Shown here one piece after another: positions 44,547 to 54,422 of a stretch of 64,000 nucleotides of DNA (its first letter is position 1; every line of letters starts with the position of its first letter). This DNA comes from Clostridia bacterium (GTDB lineage: Bacteria > Bacillota > Clostridia > Christensenellales > Borkfalkiaceae). The translations under genes and the position numbers were made by a program. Below the pieces are notes generated by a model. The model was not told where the DNA came from. It did not search any database and saw nothing but the letters and a program-made list of their open reading frames with translations. The stretch covers positions 1 through 64,000 of the forward strand of contig CAAGNQ010000020.1 of NCBI GenBank assembly GCA_900771345.1, given 5' to 3'.

Positions 44547-46169
44547 TTATTTTGCGAATTCTGTTGCTCGCCATTCTCTAATAACGTTAACCTTGATTTG
44601 ACCTGGATATTCCATTTCCTGCTCAATCTTTTTAGCTATCTCTTTTGCCAAGAATAGCGTTTGAGAATCGTTGACTTGGTCTGGCTTAACCATAACGCGA
44701 ACTTCTCTACCTGCTTGGATAGCATAGCATTTTTCAACGCCCTTAAATCCGTTAGAAATTTCCTCAAGTTTTTGAAGTCTCTTAATATAGTTAGTAGTCG
44801 TTTCGCGCCTTGCACCCGGTCTTGCGCCCGAGATAGCGTCGGCAGCCTGAACGATAATAGCCTCTAAAGTTTTAGGCTCAACGTCACCGTGGTGGGCGAT
44901 AATTGCGTTAACAACGCTATTATTCTCTCTATACTTTTTAGCAAGGTCAGCACCGATTTGCATATGCGTACCTTCAACTTCATAGTCAACGGCCTTTCCT
45001 AAATCGTGCAATAATCCAGCGCGTTTAGCAAGTGTTCCATCAATCCCAAGCTCTGTTGCCATAACGCCTGCAAGATGAGAAACCTCAATCGAATGCTTAA
45101 GAACGTTTTGCCCGTAACTCGTACGGAATTTTAATCTTCCTAAAAGTTTAACGATTTCAGGATGCAAACCCATTATTCCACACTCAAACATAGCGGCTTC
45201 GCCTGCTTCTTTAATTTGAGTATCAAGTTCCTTTTTAACCTTTTCAACCGTTTCTTCAATCCTTGCAGGATGAATTCTGCCGTCTTGAATAAGTCTTTCA
45301 AGCGCGATTCTTGCAATCTCACGCCTTACAGGGTCAAACCCTGAAACGATAACAACTTCAGGTGTATCGTCAATAATTAGTTCAATACCAGTCGCATTCT
45401 CTAGCGTTCTGATATTTCTACCCTCTCTACCGATAACCCTTGCTTTCATATCGTCACTTGGCAGAGGAACAACCGAAACGGTTATTTCCGTCGCCTGTTC
45501 GGTACTGCATTTTTGAATAGCAAGGCTAACGATTTCTTTTGCCTTTCTTTCACCGTTTTCTTTTGCTTCGGCTTCAATGTTCTTTACCATTCCAGCAGCA
45601 TCACGCTTAGCCTCGTCGGTAATTGCTAAAATAAGTTCGTTTTTAGCCTCTTCCCTGCTCATCTGAGATATTTTTTCAAACTCTTGAATCATCTTATCGT
45701 GTTGCAAGGAAAGTTCATCCATTTTTTTATCGAGTTCAATCTCTTTTGCCTTTAATGCATTCTGCTGTCTAGTAGTTTCTTCGTTACGCTTAGCGAGATT
45801 TTCTTCCTTTTTGTCTAAAGTTTCTTCTTTTTGGTTAAGCCTGTTCTCCATTCTCTGAAGTTCAACACGCTTTTCCTTAGATTCGCGCTCAAAGTCGTTA
45901 CGAAGTTTGATTTCCTGTTCTTTTGCTTCTAATAATGCTTCCTTTTTAATTGCTCGACTTTCCTCTCTAACGTCGTCAAGCATTCTGTTGCGTTGTTCAT
46001 CAATCGAACCTACTTCTTTCTCATAATTCTTTTTTAATAATTTTCTTCCGAAAATCCAACACAACAAACATCCAACCATTGCTACCACAATCGCTACCAC
46101 AATCGTGATTATTAGTGTGATGTTGTTATCAACAGCCAAGAACAGAGAGCCGTAATTAAAATTCTGCAT
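44547..46169 (-). CDS. rny: Ribonuclease Y
   Basis: A 540-residue endoribonuclease that starts mRNA decay. Order: N-terminal membrane helix (about 17-42), a long coiled coil (about 45-210, Glu/Lys/Arg-rich), a KH RNA-binding domain ([15 protein letters not shown] near 250) and an HD domain ([20 protein letters not shown] near 390, HHGDVEP). Length is typical (about 520). AGGAGGGCATAAT precedes the ATG. It has its own consensus promoter between recA and itself. Confidence 0.96.
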   Translation of the reverse strand: MQNFNYGSLFLAVDNNITLIITIVVAIVVAMVGCLLCWIFGRKLLKKNYEKEVGSIDEQRNRMLDDVREESRAIKKEALLEAKEQEIKLRNDFERESKEKRVELQRMENRLNQKEETLDKKEENLAKRNEETTRQQNALKAKEIELDKKMDELSLQHDKMIQEFEKISQMSREEAKNELILAITDEAKRDAAGMVKNIEAEAKENGERKAKEIVSLAIQKCSTEQATEITVSVVPLPSDDMKARVIGREGRNIRTLENATGIELIIDDTPEVVIVSGFDPVRREIARIALERLIQDGRIHPARIEETVEKVKKELDTQIKEAGEAAMFECGIMGLHPEIVKLLGRLKFRTSYGQNVLKHSIEVSHLAGVMATELGIDGTLAKRAGLLHDLGKAVDYEVEGTHMQIGADLAKKYRENNSVVNAIIAHHGDVEPKTLEAIIVQAADAISGARPGARRETTTNYIKRLQKLEEISNGFKGVEKCYAIQAGREVRVMVKPDQVNDSQTLFLAKEIAKKIEQEMEYPGQIKVNVIREWRATEFAK

Positions 46170-46256
46170 AATATTATGCCCTCCTGTTTTTTATTTGCTA
46201 AAATCTTGTGATAATTCTACATATCAAATACCACAAGACATAGTTTCTTATTTAAT

Positions 46257-46285
46257 ATTATATTACAATTTGACAGTTATGTCAA
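46257..46285 (-). promoter_or_regulatory. Consensus promoter of rny with overlapping inverted repeat
   Basis: On the minus strand TTGACA (46280-46285) and TATAAT (46257-46262) are 17 bases apart, a full match. A perfect inverted repeat ATTTGACA-GTTA-TGTCAAAT (46268-46287) covers the -35 box, so a repressor bound there would block the promoter. The same repeat lies just past the recA stop and may also act as a weak transcript end. Confidence 0.8.
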
Positions 46286-46295
46286 ATATTTAGAG

Positions 46296-47300
46296 TTACT
46301 CTTGCGAGTTTGCAAGTCGAAAAGCCTCGATAATTTTACCTTTAATCTCTTCAGCAACGTCAAGATTAGATTCTAAATAATCAATAGTCTTTTCTCTGCC
46401 CTGCCCGATTTTTTCCTCGTTATACGAGAACCACGCGCCACTCTTTTGCAAAACGTCATACTGAAGGCCTAAATCAATTAGGCAACTTGCGTGTGAAATT
46501 CCTTTGCCGAAAATAATATCAAACTCTGCAGTCTTAAATGGTGGAGCAACCTTATTTTTAACGATTTTAGCCTTGGTGTGGTTACCGTACGCCCCGTCAG
46601 AATCCTTAAGCGCCTCTGATTTTCTAACGTCAATTCTAACGCTTGCATAGAATTTAAGCGCTTTTCCACCTGCCGTAACTTCAGGGTTTCCAAACATAAC
46701 CCCCACCTTTTCACGAAGTTGATTAATAAAGATTATACAGGTTTTAGACTTATTGGTAATTGCAGTTAATTTTCTAAGTGCTTGGCTCATTAGCCTTGCT
46801 TGAAGTCCAACGTGGGAATCCCCCATATCGCCTTCAATCTCTGCCCTCGGTGTGAGCGCGGCAACAGAGTCCACAACGATAATATCCACAGCCTTGCTCG
46901 CAACGAGCGAAGCAGTAATATCTAACGCTTGCTCGCCGTCGTCTGGCTGAGAAACGTAAAGTTCGTCGAGATTTACGCCAAGATTTTTAGCGTAAACAGG
47001 GTCTAATGCGTGTTCAGCGTCTACAAATGCAGCAACGCCACCTGCCTTTTGAGTTTCGGCAATAACGTGAAGTGCAACCGTAGTTTTACCTGACGATTCA
47101 GGCCCGTAGATTTCTATAATTCTACCACGAGGTAGCCCTCCTATACCTACTGCTAGGTCAAGCGATAAGCACCCCGTAGGTAAAACCTCAATACCTTCGT
47201 CAGCAGCATTTTTACCAAGGCGCATTATTGCACCCTTGCCATACTGTTTTTCAATTTGCGCCATAACAGAGTCTAGCGCTTTAATCTTTGTTTCATCCAT
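46296..47300 (-). CDS. recA: Recombinase RecA
   Basis: A 334-residue RecA. Walker [10 protein letters not shown] is near 66-74 and Walker [13 protein letters not shown] near 140; loop L1/L2 features [19 protein letters not shown] and [27 protein letters not shown] are read in part. The C-terminus is short and acidic-poor compared with E. coli (353 residues). It starts 12 bases after cinA, a common Firmicutes order, and no LexA-type box is visible in that short gap, so it may be expressed from an upstream promoter. Confidence 0.98.
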   Translation of the reverse strand: MDETKIKALDSVMAQIEKQYGKGAIMRLGKNAADEGIEVLPTGCLSLDLAVGIGGLPRGRIIEIYGPESSGKTTVALHVIAETQKAGGVAAFVDAEHALDPVYAKNLGVNLDELYVSQPDDGEQALDITASLVASKAVDIIVVDSVAALTPRAEIEGDMGDSHVGLQARLMSQALRKLTAITNKSKTCIIFINQLREKVGVMFGNPEVTAGGKALKFYASVRIDVRKSEALKDSDGAYGNHTKAKIVKNKVAPPFKTAEFDIIFGKGISHASCLIDLGLQYDVLQKSGAWFSYNEEKIGQGREKTIDYLESNLDVAEEIKGKIIEAFRLANSQE

Positions 47301-47312
47301 TTCATTTTTCCT

Positions 47313-48518
47313 CTATATGTTTTTTAATTTTTTTATAGACAGGAAAAGGGCTGTATTTTTAGCCGTTTCCATAATCTCATCTCTATTTCCACTAAAATTA
47401 TACCTATAGGTATGAACACCATCAGCCATTCCCACAGCGATATATCCAAGCCCTACGGGTTTATTCGACCTGTCGGAGTTTGGCCCTGCAATACCGGTCG
47501 TCGCGATTGCAAGTTGACATTTTCCACCCTTAAGTAGCCCAGCCGTCATTTGATATGCAACGGCAGAACTCACTGCCCCTTCCGTGCGAATAACGTTTGG
47601 GTCAACGCCAAGCCTTTTTATCTTGCTCTGTTCAGAATAACTTACAATCCCCTCAAAAACGTAGTCTGATGCGCCTGGATTTTTTATTATCGAACTAGCA
47701 ATCAATCCTCCCGTAAATGATTCTGCAACCGAAATTTTTATGTTTTTTAATTTTAAAAGGTCAAAAACTCTTTCTGCTAGCGTTGTGTCAAACTCTGCAT
47801 AAATATCGTCCTTTAGTTGACCAACTACCTGCCTATTAAAATTAATTCTATCTTCATTTGTGACCAAATTATCAAACACGATGGATATAGTTATATCGCC
47901 ATATCTACAAGATATATCATAGCATATACCCTCGTTTTGACCTTTTGCGCTCTTTAACACCTCTTCTGCCTTTTCTAAACTACCAAAATACTTTAGAGTA
48001 AGCCTTCTGTCCGTATTGCCAGACTTGTTTTTAAGGTATGGCAAAAGATATTTTTCGCTCATAATCTTTAGTTCAGAATATTTTTCTGGAAGCACTGCTA
48101 AGGTCATATCGCTGGAGTCTAAAATAAATCCTTGAAAAGCACCCGTAACGTTAGGCATAACGGTTGCCTCAACGGGAAGGAGCGCATAACTTGGATTAAA
48201 AGCAATGCCCCTAGCCTTGCAAACAGCATCGGCAAACGTTTTAGCATTCTCATTATCTAAAAGCATGGTTTCCATTTTATCTGCAATAATTTGCTTTACG
48301 TCAAACTCGCATTTTGGATTATCCACGATAATAAGATTATCAAAAGTATCTCTAGCGCTTATAAACTTTGTGACAAACGCCATTTCATCCGACGCTGAAA
48401 GTATTGCGACGTCAGATGCAGAGCATCCACCGTTAGTGAACGTGCTTATAATCTTCTGATAATATTCCCCGTCAAAATTCTGACCGACGGCACGAAAAAA
48501 AATTATTGATGTTTTCAT
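47313..48518 (-). CDS. cinA: CinA-family protein with degenerate N-terminal domain and intact PncC domain
   Basis: A 401-residue CinA. The C-terminal nicotinamide-mononucleotide amidohydrolase (PncC) domain is intact: ISVAESFTGGLIASSI near 260, FEGIVSYSEQSKIKRLGV, and ATTGIAGPNSDRSNKPVGLGYIAV cut by the reading limit into recognisable parts. The N-terminal COG1058/MoCF-like domain is strongly diverged. The expected G-T-E-L start and G-G-L-G-P-T-x-D-D catalytic loop are missing, while the later LLPVEATVMPNVTGA and the LP-x-Y-S-E region keep the fold. Amidase function is likely; ADP-ribose pyrophosphatase activity is doubtful. It lies upstream of recA as in streptococci and bacilli. Confidence 0.88.
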   Translation of the reverse strand: MKTSIIFFRAVGQNFDGEYYQKIISTFTNGGCSASDVAILSASDEMAFVTKFISARDTFDNLIIVDNPKCEFDVKQIIADKMETMLLDNENAKTFADAVCKARGIAFNPSYALLPVEATVMPNVTGAFQGFILDSSDMTLAVLPEKYSELKIMSEKYLLPYLKNKSGNTDRRLTLKYFGSLEKAEEVLKSAKGQNEGICYDISCRYGDITISIVFDNLVTNEDRINFNRQVVGQLKDDIYAEFDTTLAERVFDLLKLKNIKISVAESFTGGLIASSIIKNPGASDYVFEGIVSYSEQSKIKRLGVDPNVIRTEGAVSSAVAYQMTAGLLKGGKCQLAIATTGIAGPNSDRSNKPVGLGYIAVGMADGVHTYRYNFSGNRDEIMETAKNTALFLSIKKLKNI

Positions 48519-48533
48519 CTGTTTCTCTATAAA

Positions 48534-49100
48534 TTATTTTAATACCGAAGAATTTTTAACAAGGCACTCTGTTCCCGAGATAATGGTTAAAAGGGTTGCT
48601 ATGCCTAAAATAACCAAGCCTACGATATTTATTAAAGAATAAAGCCCAGCCATAAGGTCAGCACCAACCAAAAGCACAACGATAGCAATATCTTGCAAAA
48701 AGGTTTTAATCTTGCCAAGTTTATCGGCTGCAAGCACCTTGCCTTTTGAGGCTGCAATAATTCTAAAACCACTTACGATAAGTTCTCTTGCGAGAATAAT
48801 TGCAACTGCAACTCCTGCATAGAAAGGTAGTATAACCTCGCCTTTAGCAGGAACAAGCATAATGATTAGCGCAGTAGAAACCAAGACTTTATCTGCAATG
48901 GGGTCTAAAAACTTGCCCAAATCGGTAACTAGATTTTTCTTTCTAGCAATCTGCCCATCCAAAAAATCAGTCAGTGCTGCAAGAACGAAAATCACTGCCG
49001 ATAACGCGTAATTATATGGCAAAACGTTTAGATAAAACACCACCACGAAAACGGGAATCATAAAAAGTCTTAAAATTGTCAATTTGTTTGGTAAATTCAT
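48534..49100 (-). CDS. pgsA: CDP-diacylglycerol-glycerol-3-phosphate 3-phosphatidyltransferase
   Basis: A 188-residue membrane enzyme of phosphatidylglycerol synthesis. The CDP-alcohol phosphotransferase signature D-x2-D-G-x2-A-R-x8-G-x3-D-x3-D is complete (TDFLDGQIARKKNL then GKFLDPIADK, near 44-70). About five helices follow. The start overlaps the rimO stop by 4 bases and cinA begins 15 bases later, matching the common rimO-pgsA-cinA-recA order. Confidence 0.95.
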   Translation of the reverse strand: MNLPNKLTILRLFMIPVFVVVFYLNVLPYNYALSAVIFVLAALTDFLDGQIARKKNLVTDLGKFLDPIADKVLVSTALIIMLVPAKGEVILPFYAGVAVAIILARELIVSGFRIIAASKGKVLAADKLGKIKTFLQDIAIVVLLVGADLMAGLYSLINIVGLVILGIATLLTIISGTECLVKNSSVLK

Positions 49101-50413
49101 ACTCTCTCTCCATAAAGGTCGTAACCTGTTGCGCTCTTGACTTCAACCTCTAAAAACTCGCCGTATCTAACCTCTTCACCCGAAAAGAAATAAACCTTTC
49201 CGTCAATATCGGGTGCGTTAAAATACCCTCTTCCGTAGTATATTAGTTCACTATCGTCAAAGCCCTCGGCAAGCACTTTAATCTTTTTTCCTATTAACTG
49301 TTTAAGGTTATCATTAACTACCGATTTTTGAACCAAATAAAGTTTTTTTAGCCTTCTATTTTTTATCATAGCAGGAATCTGCCCATCCAGTCTTGACGCT
49401 GGCGTACCCTCTTCTTTGCTATAAGCAAAAAATCCTGCGTTAAAAAGTTTTGCTTTCTTAATGAATTCAACTAGGTTATTAAACGCCTCTTCGCTTTCTC
49501 TAGGAAAACCCGTAATAAAGGTTGAACGAATGGCAATTCCAGGTATTTCCCTTTTAAGCCTTTCAATCAAAGCAAGATAGCCCTCGCCCGTTCCCTTTCT
49601 ATTCATAAGTTTAAGCACCTTATCGTCAGCGTGCTGAAAAGGAATGTCAATATACTTTATAACCTTATCGTTAGTCTTAATTTCGTTAATGAGTTGGTCG
49701 GTAATATTTTCAGGATAACAATATAGTAGCCTAATACTCTTAACGTTTTCAAGCAAAGATAACTGCCTAATAAGATTTGAAAGAGTTGATTTTTCTTGTA
49801 AATCAAGCCCGTATTTAGCAGTATCTTGCGCAACGAGAATAAGTTCTTTTACTTCTCCTAGCGCACCTGCCTCTTTTATTAAATCATCTTGGGGTACCGA
49901 GCGAAACCTACCTCTAATATAAGGAATTAAACAATAAGTGCAGTGATTTGAACACCCGTCTGCAATCTTAAGATATGCATAATAATCAGTTGTTAATCGC
50001 CTGTTTATTCCACATTCCTCACGAGGAATTCCAACTGCGTTCACCCTCTCACCGTTATATATACGAGTGATAACCTCTAAAATCTCACCATAGTCGGAAA
50101 CGCCTAGAAATGCATCAACCTCAATAAGTTCCTCATATATTTCGTCAATAAATTTTTGAGGCAGACAGCCTGTAACTATAATCTTTTGCGCGCTTGCCTC
50201 TTTCTTGCAGTTTATAGCAAGCAAAATTTCATCTATAGCCTCGCGCCTAGAACTTTCCAAAAACGCACAGGTATTAATTATGATAATCTCTGCTTGTTCA
50301 AGGTCGTTTACTAGGTCGTGTTTTTGACTTAAAATTGACAGCATTTTTTCAGTGTCAACACGATTTTTATCACAACCTAGCGATATAACGCCTATTTTCT
50401 TTCGAGTATTCAT
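49097..50413 (-). CDS. rimO: Ribosomal protein S12 methylthiotransferase RimO
   Basis: A 438-residue radical SAM enzyme modifying Asp of ribosomal protein S12. The N-terminal MTTase domain starts GVISLGCDKNRVDTEKML with its first cluster cysteines (Cys14, a Cys in INTCAFLE, and VTGCLPQ). The radical-SAM motif CSNHCTYC near 150 follows, then a C-terminal TRAM domain. GCDKNRVDTE is diagnostic for RimO over MiaB. It lies 9 bases after ftsK. Confidence 0.95.
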   Translation of the reverse strand: MNTRKKIGVISLGCDKNRVDTEKMLSILSQKHDLVNDLEQAEIIIINTCAFLESSRREAIDEILLAINCKKEASAQKIIVTGCLPQKFIDEIYEELIEVDAFLGVSDYGEILEVITRIYNGERVNAVGIPREECGINRRLTTDYYAYLKIADGCSNHCTYCLIPYIRGRFRSVPQDDLIKEAGALGEVKELILVAQDTAKYGLDLQEKSTLSNLIRQLSLLENVKSIRLLYCYPENITDQLINEIKTNDKVIKYIDIPFQHADDKVLKLMNRKGTGEGYLALIERLKREIPGIAIRSTFITGFPRESEEAFNNLVEFIKKAKLFNAGFFAYSKEEGTPASRLDGQIPAMIKNRRLKKLYLVQKSVVNDNLKQLIGKKIKVLAEGFDDSELIYYGRGYFNAPDIDGKVYFFSGEEVRYGEFLEVEVKSATGYDLYGERV

Positions 50414-50422
50414 TATTGCACC

Positions 50423-53400
50423 TTAAAACGCGTCTGGCGACTTTCCGTATTTTTCTTCATAACCTTCTTTAGTAAGGAAAACTCGCCTTGCCTTACTTCC
50501 CTCGTTTGGCGAAATATAACCTAAACTTTCCATCTTATCAATAAGACTTCCTGCCCTTGCCCAACCTATTTGGAAACGCCTTTGTAGTTGAGAGATAGAG
50601 ATAGTTTGAGTGGTAACGGCAAGCCTTAGCGCTTGCAAGAAAAGTTCGTTGTTTTCCTCACTGCCGTTATCCCCAGAATCGTCATTTTGAGAAAAGTCCT
50701 CTTTGTGTTCTTTTGTGTTGTTTTCAAGATATTCGCTAACCCCATCGTCAAAGTACGCTTTGTTATTCTCCTTAATGTAGTTAACTATATTCATAATTTC
50801 TCTGTTGGCAATATACGCACCCTGATATCTTTCAGGGTCGCTCATTTTAGAGTTTTGATAAAGCATATCGCCGTTGCCGAGAAGTTTTTCTGCCCCACCT
50901 CTATTGATAATAGTCTGCGAGTCGTTAAAGCCCATAAGTTTAAGGGCAATTCTAGACGGCAAGTTGTTTTTAATCGTACCAGTAATAACGTCAACCGACG
51001 GACGCTGTGTTGCAAGAACAAGATGAATACCAGCAGAACGAGATTTTGCGGCAATTCTTCTAATTTTTTCTTCCATTTCACGTTTTTGCGATTCCATAAG
51101 GTCAGCAAGTTCGTCTATAAAGAAAACGATTCTAGGAAGTTTTGGAACTGTGTCAGACGCGATTTGACTGTTATATTCGTCAATATTACTAACCATACCC
51201 CCCGTTTCGGCAAACATCTCGTTTCGCCTGGTGGTTTCCTCGTAAGCCCATTGCAAAAGAGTAATAGCCCTTTTACTGTCGGAAATAATCTCGTCAATAA
51301 GAAGATGAGGCAAGTGCTCGTATTTGATAAATTCACTTTGTTTAGGGTCAACAAGTACGATTTTTAACTCTTCTGGCGAATATCTCATAAGCAAACTACA
51401 TAAAATCACATGCAAACAGATACTCTTACCCGAGCCTGTTGCTCCGGCAATTAGATAGTGAGGGCCTTTGGCGAGGTCGTCAGAAATAACGTTTCCAACA
51501 ACGTCCTTCCCGACTGCAAACACAAGCCCACCGTTAGAAGAATTTTTTGCCATACCCTCTAAAAGTTCTTTTAATCCTACAGTCGTCCTCGACTTGTTTG
51601 CAACCTCTATCCCGACCATATCTTTGCCTGGAATAGGCGCTTCAATTCTAACCCCCTCTCTAACTGCAAGTCGCATTTGGAGATTATCTGCACAACTTAA
51701 TACCTTGCTTATAGGAATGCCGGCAGGCATTGTAACCTCATATCTAGTGATGGACGGGCCTTGAACGTAGCCTTGAGGAGTAACCTTAATCTTAAATTCC
51801 TCTAGCGTTCGCTCTATAATAGCCATACGCTCTTGATGGTTTTCTTGAGGAGCGTCAACTGACAGTCTATATGTTTCTAATAAATCAAGTGGTGGTCTAA
51901 AATATTTTCTGTTTATAGGAGGCTTAGGTTTTTGAGGATTTTCTTCCTCTTTTGGCTGAGCAGGTTGTTCTATCGGTTGTTCAAAAGATATTCTTCTTCT
52001 AGCCCCCAAATTATCGTCGGCACTAACCCTGCTTGTAAACCCAACGCCGTCACCATTACTTGCGTCTTTTACTGCCTCTGCAACTTCTTTTGTATCTTCT
52101 TCTTTACCGAACAAAATATTCCTAACCCTATCAGAACCTAAAATTTCAGACTGCTTTGGTTGTTCAGAGATAGCATTTTCTTCTATCTCTTCTTCAATTT
52201 CAACCGAACTTTCAGTCTGGTCAATAAACGGTGACGCGCTCTCTGTTTGTAAAATATCAAACGAGTCGTCAACCTGATTTTGAGTAAAGTCAACCTCTCT
52301 AAATTCTTCGATAGGTTCTTCCTCTTCAGCCACGCTTTCCACCTCGACGATATCGGCATAGCGATTCCCAAACATTTCTGCCCTATATTTAGCGTCGTCA
52401 GCATCAATCCTGCCTCCGTCGTGCTCTAGATGTGGAATATTATCAGGCTCGATAGCGTTCTCTTCCCTTTTGTTTATATAGTCTGAAATAGTAGTATTCC
52501 CGTCAGGTGAAATTGCCGACTCTGAATTATAACTATAGGTGTTTGAATAAGATTTAGAATTAATTTTTTCTAGGTCGATAACAGGAGGGGTTTTGATATA
52601 ATCAAGTTTACTCTTATAATCGCTCGAAGTAAGTTCGTTAACCTTAAACTCGGTAACTTTTTCTTGCGAAACAACGCCTAAGCCGTTTCCCGTAACGTCA
52701 ACCTTAAGTTTTGCACCTTCGTCTTTGGCTATTTCACGCTTGGAAAGAAATGCAAAGTCGTTAGGATTATTAATAAAAAGCCTCTGCTTGCCCGTTTTTG
52801 CGTTATCAGTTGGCAGGCTAGCGTTAACGTCAACGCCCAAATTAGGGTAATCCCTAACCCCTTCAACCTTCACGTCAAGGTCAACATCTTTTTGCTTTTC
52901 CTGTTCCTCTTTAACGAACGAACTTCTAAAACTCCCGCGAATTTTTTCAGCATTATCACGATTATAGAGAAAATCCCTAACCAAAAAGAAAACCGATACG
53001 ATAAGGCAAATCCCAAGAACGACGTAACTCCCCACGTCGGTTAAAAGTTCAGAAAAACCAAAGGCAACTATGCCAACGATAACACCACCAGCCGATGCAG
53101 TTAAGCCTCCGTTTTCAGCCATAAGATAACTTTTTGCCAAATAATCTCCGTATCCACCGTCAAAACCGGTCATAGAAATAATGTGGGATAATATAGCCAA
53201 AATCACGAATGATAGGGTTAAAAGCACCTTTTTCTTTACAGAAAAGCCAACTTTTTTGCCTGCAATTAAAACAACGCCCTCAATAATTGCCCAAAGTAGC
53301 ACGAGGTAGGCGAACTTTCCAAAGCAACCGAATAAAAAGAAATTTACCCATTGACCCGGCAAAGAAAAAACAGCCCCTCTTGTTATTAAGCAAACCAAAC

Positions 53401-53503
53401 AAAGAGTAGCAAATAATATAAGCACGACTCCCAGAGTTTCAGGCGTCAAAATAGACGGCTCTTTGCTGTTATTATTATAATTTTTTCTACCCAATCCGTT
53501 CAA
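50423..53503 (-). CDS. ftsK: DNA translocase FtsK/SpoIIIE
   Basis: A DNA pump of about 1026 residues. Four N-terminal helices lie between about 20 and 180. A long acidic, low-complexity linker (about 190-540) follows, then the motor: FRPPLDLLETYRL, Walker A GATGSGKSICL near 695 and Walker B IVFFIDELADLM near 810. A winged-helix gamma domain ends it (SISQLQRRFQIGWARAGSLIDKM in part) and reads KOPS/SRS-type sites. No ATG is available: I choose the TTG at 53501-53503 with GAGGTGG just upstream; another TTG lies at 53518. Which of FtsK or SpoIIIE it performs cannot be told. Confidence 0.93.
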   Translation of the reverse strand: MNGLGRKNYNNNSKEPSILTPETLGVVLILFATLCLVCLITRGAVFSLPGQWVNFFLFGCFGKFAYLVLLWAIIEGVVLIAGKKVGFSVKKKVLLTLSFVILAILSHIISMTGFDGGYGDYLAKSYLMAENGGLTASAGGVIVGIVAFGFSELLTDVGSYVVLGICLIVSVFFLVRDFLYNRDNAEKIRGSFRSSFVKEEQEKQKDVDLDVKVEGVRDYPNLGVDVNASLPTDNAKTGKQRLFINNPNDFAFLSKREIAKDEGAKLKVDVTGNGLGVVSQEKVTEFKVNELTSSDYKSKLDYIKTPPVIDLEKINSKSYSNTYSYNSESAISPDGNTTISDYINKREENAIEPDNIPHLEHDGGRIDADDAKYRAEMFGNRYADIVEVESVAEEEEPIEEFREVDFTQNQVDDSFDILQTESASPFIDQTESSVEIEEEIEENAISEQPKQSEILGSDRVRNILFGKEEDTKEVAEAVKDASNGDGVGFTSRVSADDNLGARRRISFEQPIEQPAQPKEEENPQKPKPPINRKYFRPPLDLLETYRLSVDAPQENHQERMAIIERTLEEFKIKVTPQGYVQGPSITRYEVTMPAGIPISKVLSCADNLQMRLAVREGVRIEAPIPGKDMVGIEVANKSRTTVGLKELLEGMAKNSSNGGLVFAVGKDVVGNVISDDLAKGPHYLIAGATGSGKSICLHVILCSLLMRYSPEELKIVLVDPKQSEFIKYEHLPHLLIDEIISDSKRAITLLQWAYEETTRRNEMFAETGGMVSNIDEYNSQIASDTVPKLPRIVFFIDELADLMESQKREMEEKIRRIAAKSRSAGIHLVLATQRPSVDVITGTIKNNLPSRIALKLMGFNDSQTIINRGGAEKLLGNGDMLYQNSKMSDPERYQGAYIANREIMNIVNYIKENNKAYFDDGVSEYLENNTKEHKEDFSQNDDSGDNGSEENNELFLQALRLAVTTQTISISQLQRRFQIGWARAGSLIDKMESLGYISPNEGSKARRVFLTKEGYEEKYGKSPDAF

Positions 53504-53543
53504 AAAACCACCTCGCAAATAAATTAGATATATTCTCCGTTAT

Positions 53544-53572
53544 ATTATACCAAAATGCAAGCATTTTTACAA
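53544..53572 (-). promoter_or_regulatory. Promoter of the ftsK-rimO-pgsA-cinA-recA unit with palindromic spacer
   Basis: On the minus strand TTGTAA (53567-53572) and TATAAT (53544-53549) are 17 bases apart. The spacer contains a perfect palindrome AAAATGC-AA-GCATTTT (53552-53567). The leader to the TTG start is about 34 bases. Confidence 0.7.
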
Positions 53573-53660
53573 TATTTTTTTGCTCTTTTTTAAATATTAT
53601 TTAAATAATATAATACTAATATATGCCAATTTTCACTTGTGATAATAGAACAAATTAAAA

Positions 53661-53688
53661 GGGAGAAAAGACTTAAGCCCTTTCTCCC
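53661..53688 (-). terminator. Terminator after the zinc-ribbon gene
   Basis: GGGAGAAA (53661-53668) pairs with TTTCTCCC (53681-53688). On the minus strand the stem is followed by TTTTAATTT. It closes the uvrB-to-zinc-ribbon stretch before the ftsK promoter. Confidence 0.78.
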
Positions 53689-53708
53689 ATTTGTTTACTA
53701 AATCGTTT

Positions 53709-54410
53709 CTATTTTTTTTCAAAATAAAGCATTCTGCCACACTGCCCACAATCAATAACGTCACCATTTTTAAGTTTATTCATTTCCGACATTGACAGTT
53801 CCATATTGCACGCGCCACAAACGTTCCCTCTAACCTCGTATAAAACGGGATAAATCTTGTTTGCCCTCTTTTGCAAATATCTTTCCATAAGGCTCTCGTC
53901 AACGCCTTCTTTTAAGAGTTCTAGTTCTTTCATAACTGCCTCTTTTTCATCTTTAACAGACTCCTTTAAAGCGTTGTATTTCTCTGCGTTTTCGCTATAT
54001 TGCGCTCTAGCCACTTTGGTAGTATTTTTTATCGTTGAATATTCTTTTACGATGGCTTGAATATCCTCTTTTATCTTGTTGGCTTTTGCGCCGAGAGATT
54101 TCACTTGAGCAATAAGTTCTTCGGCTTTTTTGATTAGATAACTAGCCTCTTTATCGTCTGCAACGTGTTCAAGAGATTCTGTGATAACAGCCTCTTGTTC
54201 TTTAAGTTTTAGTTGCTCGTTAGTCGCCTTTTCGTAAGTTAAAATAAGTTCGTTTGCCCTCGCGTCAAGTTTAGCCAAACTCTCCTCAACACCTTCTAAA
54301 TATTTTCTTGCGCTGACAGCCTTTTTACGCTCTTCACTCTCCGAGAGAGTTTTTTCGATTTTTCTTAGTTTTGCGTCTGCCGTCTGGTAATTAAGCAATG
54401 CGCTTTTCAT
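53709..54410 (-). CDS. Coiled-coil protein with C-terminal zinc ribbon (C4-type)
   Basis: A 233-residue protein. Residues 1-180 are a long helical hairpin rich in Glu, Lys and Ala. A C4 zinc ribbon follows: CGAC near 201 and CGQC near 222. This is the CT398-like family that sits beside nif3 and trmK in many bacteria; its biochemical role is not established. AAAGGAG precedes the ATG. It is the last gene before a terminator. Confidence 0.88.
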   Translation of the reverse strand: MKSALLNYQTADAKLRKIEKTLSESEERKKAVSARKYLEGVEESLAKLDARANELILTYEKATNEQLKLKEQEAVITESLEHVADDKEASYLIKKAEELIAQVKSLGAKANKIKEDIQAIVKEYSTIKNTTKVARAQYSENAEKYNALKESVKDEKEAVMKELELLKEGVDESLMERYLQKRANKIYPVLYEVRGNVCGACNMELSMSEMNKLKNGDVIDCGQCGRMLYFEKK

Positions 54411-54422
54411 AGTCTTTCTCCT

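Noticed and set aside
50633..51367. Plus-strand open frame of 244 codons opposite the ftsK motor domain
   Set aside because: It is antisense to the conserved FtsK motor and shows no protein-like domain pattern.
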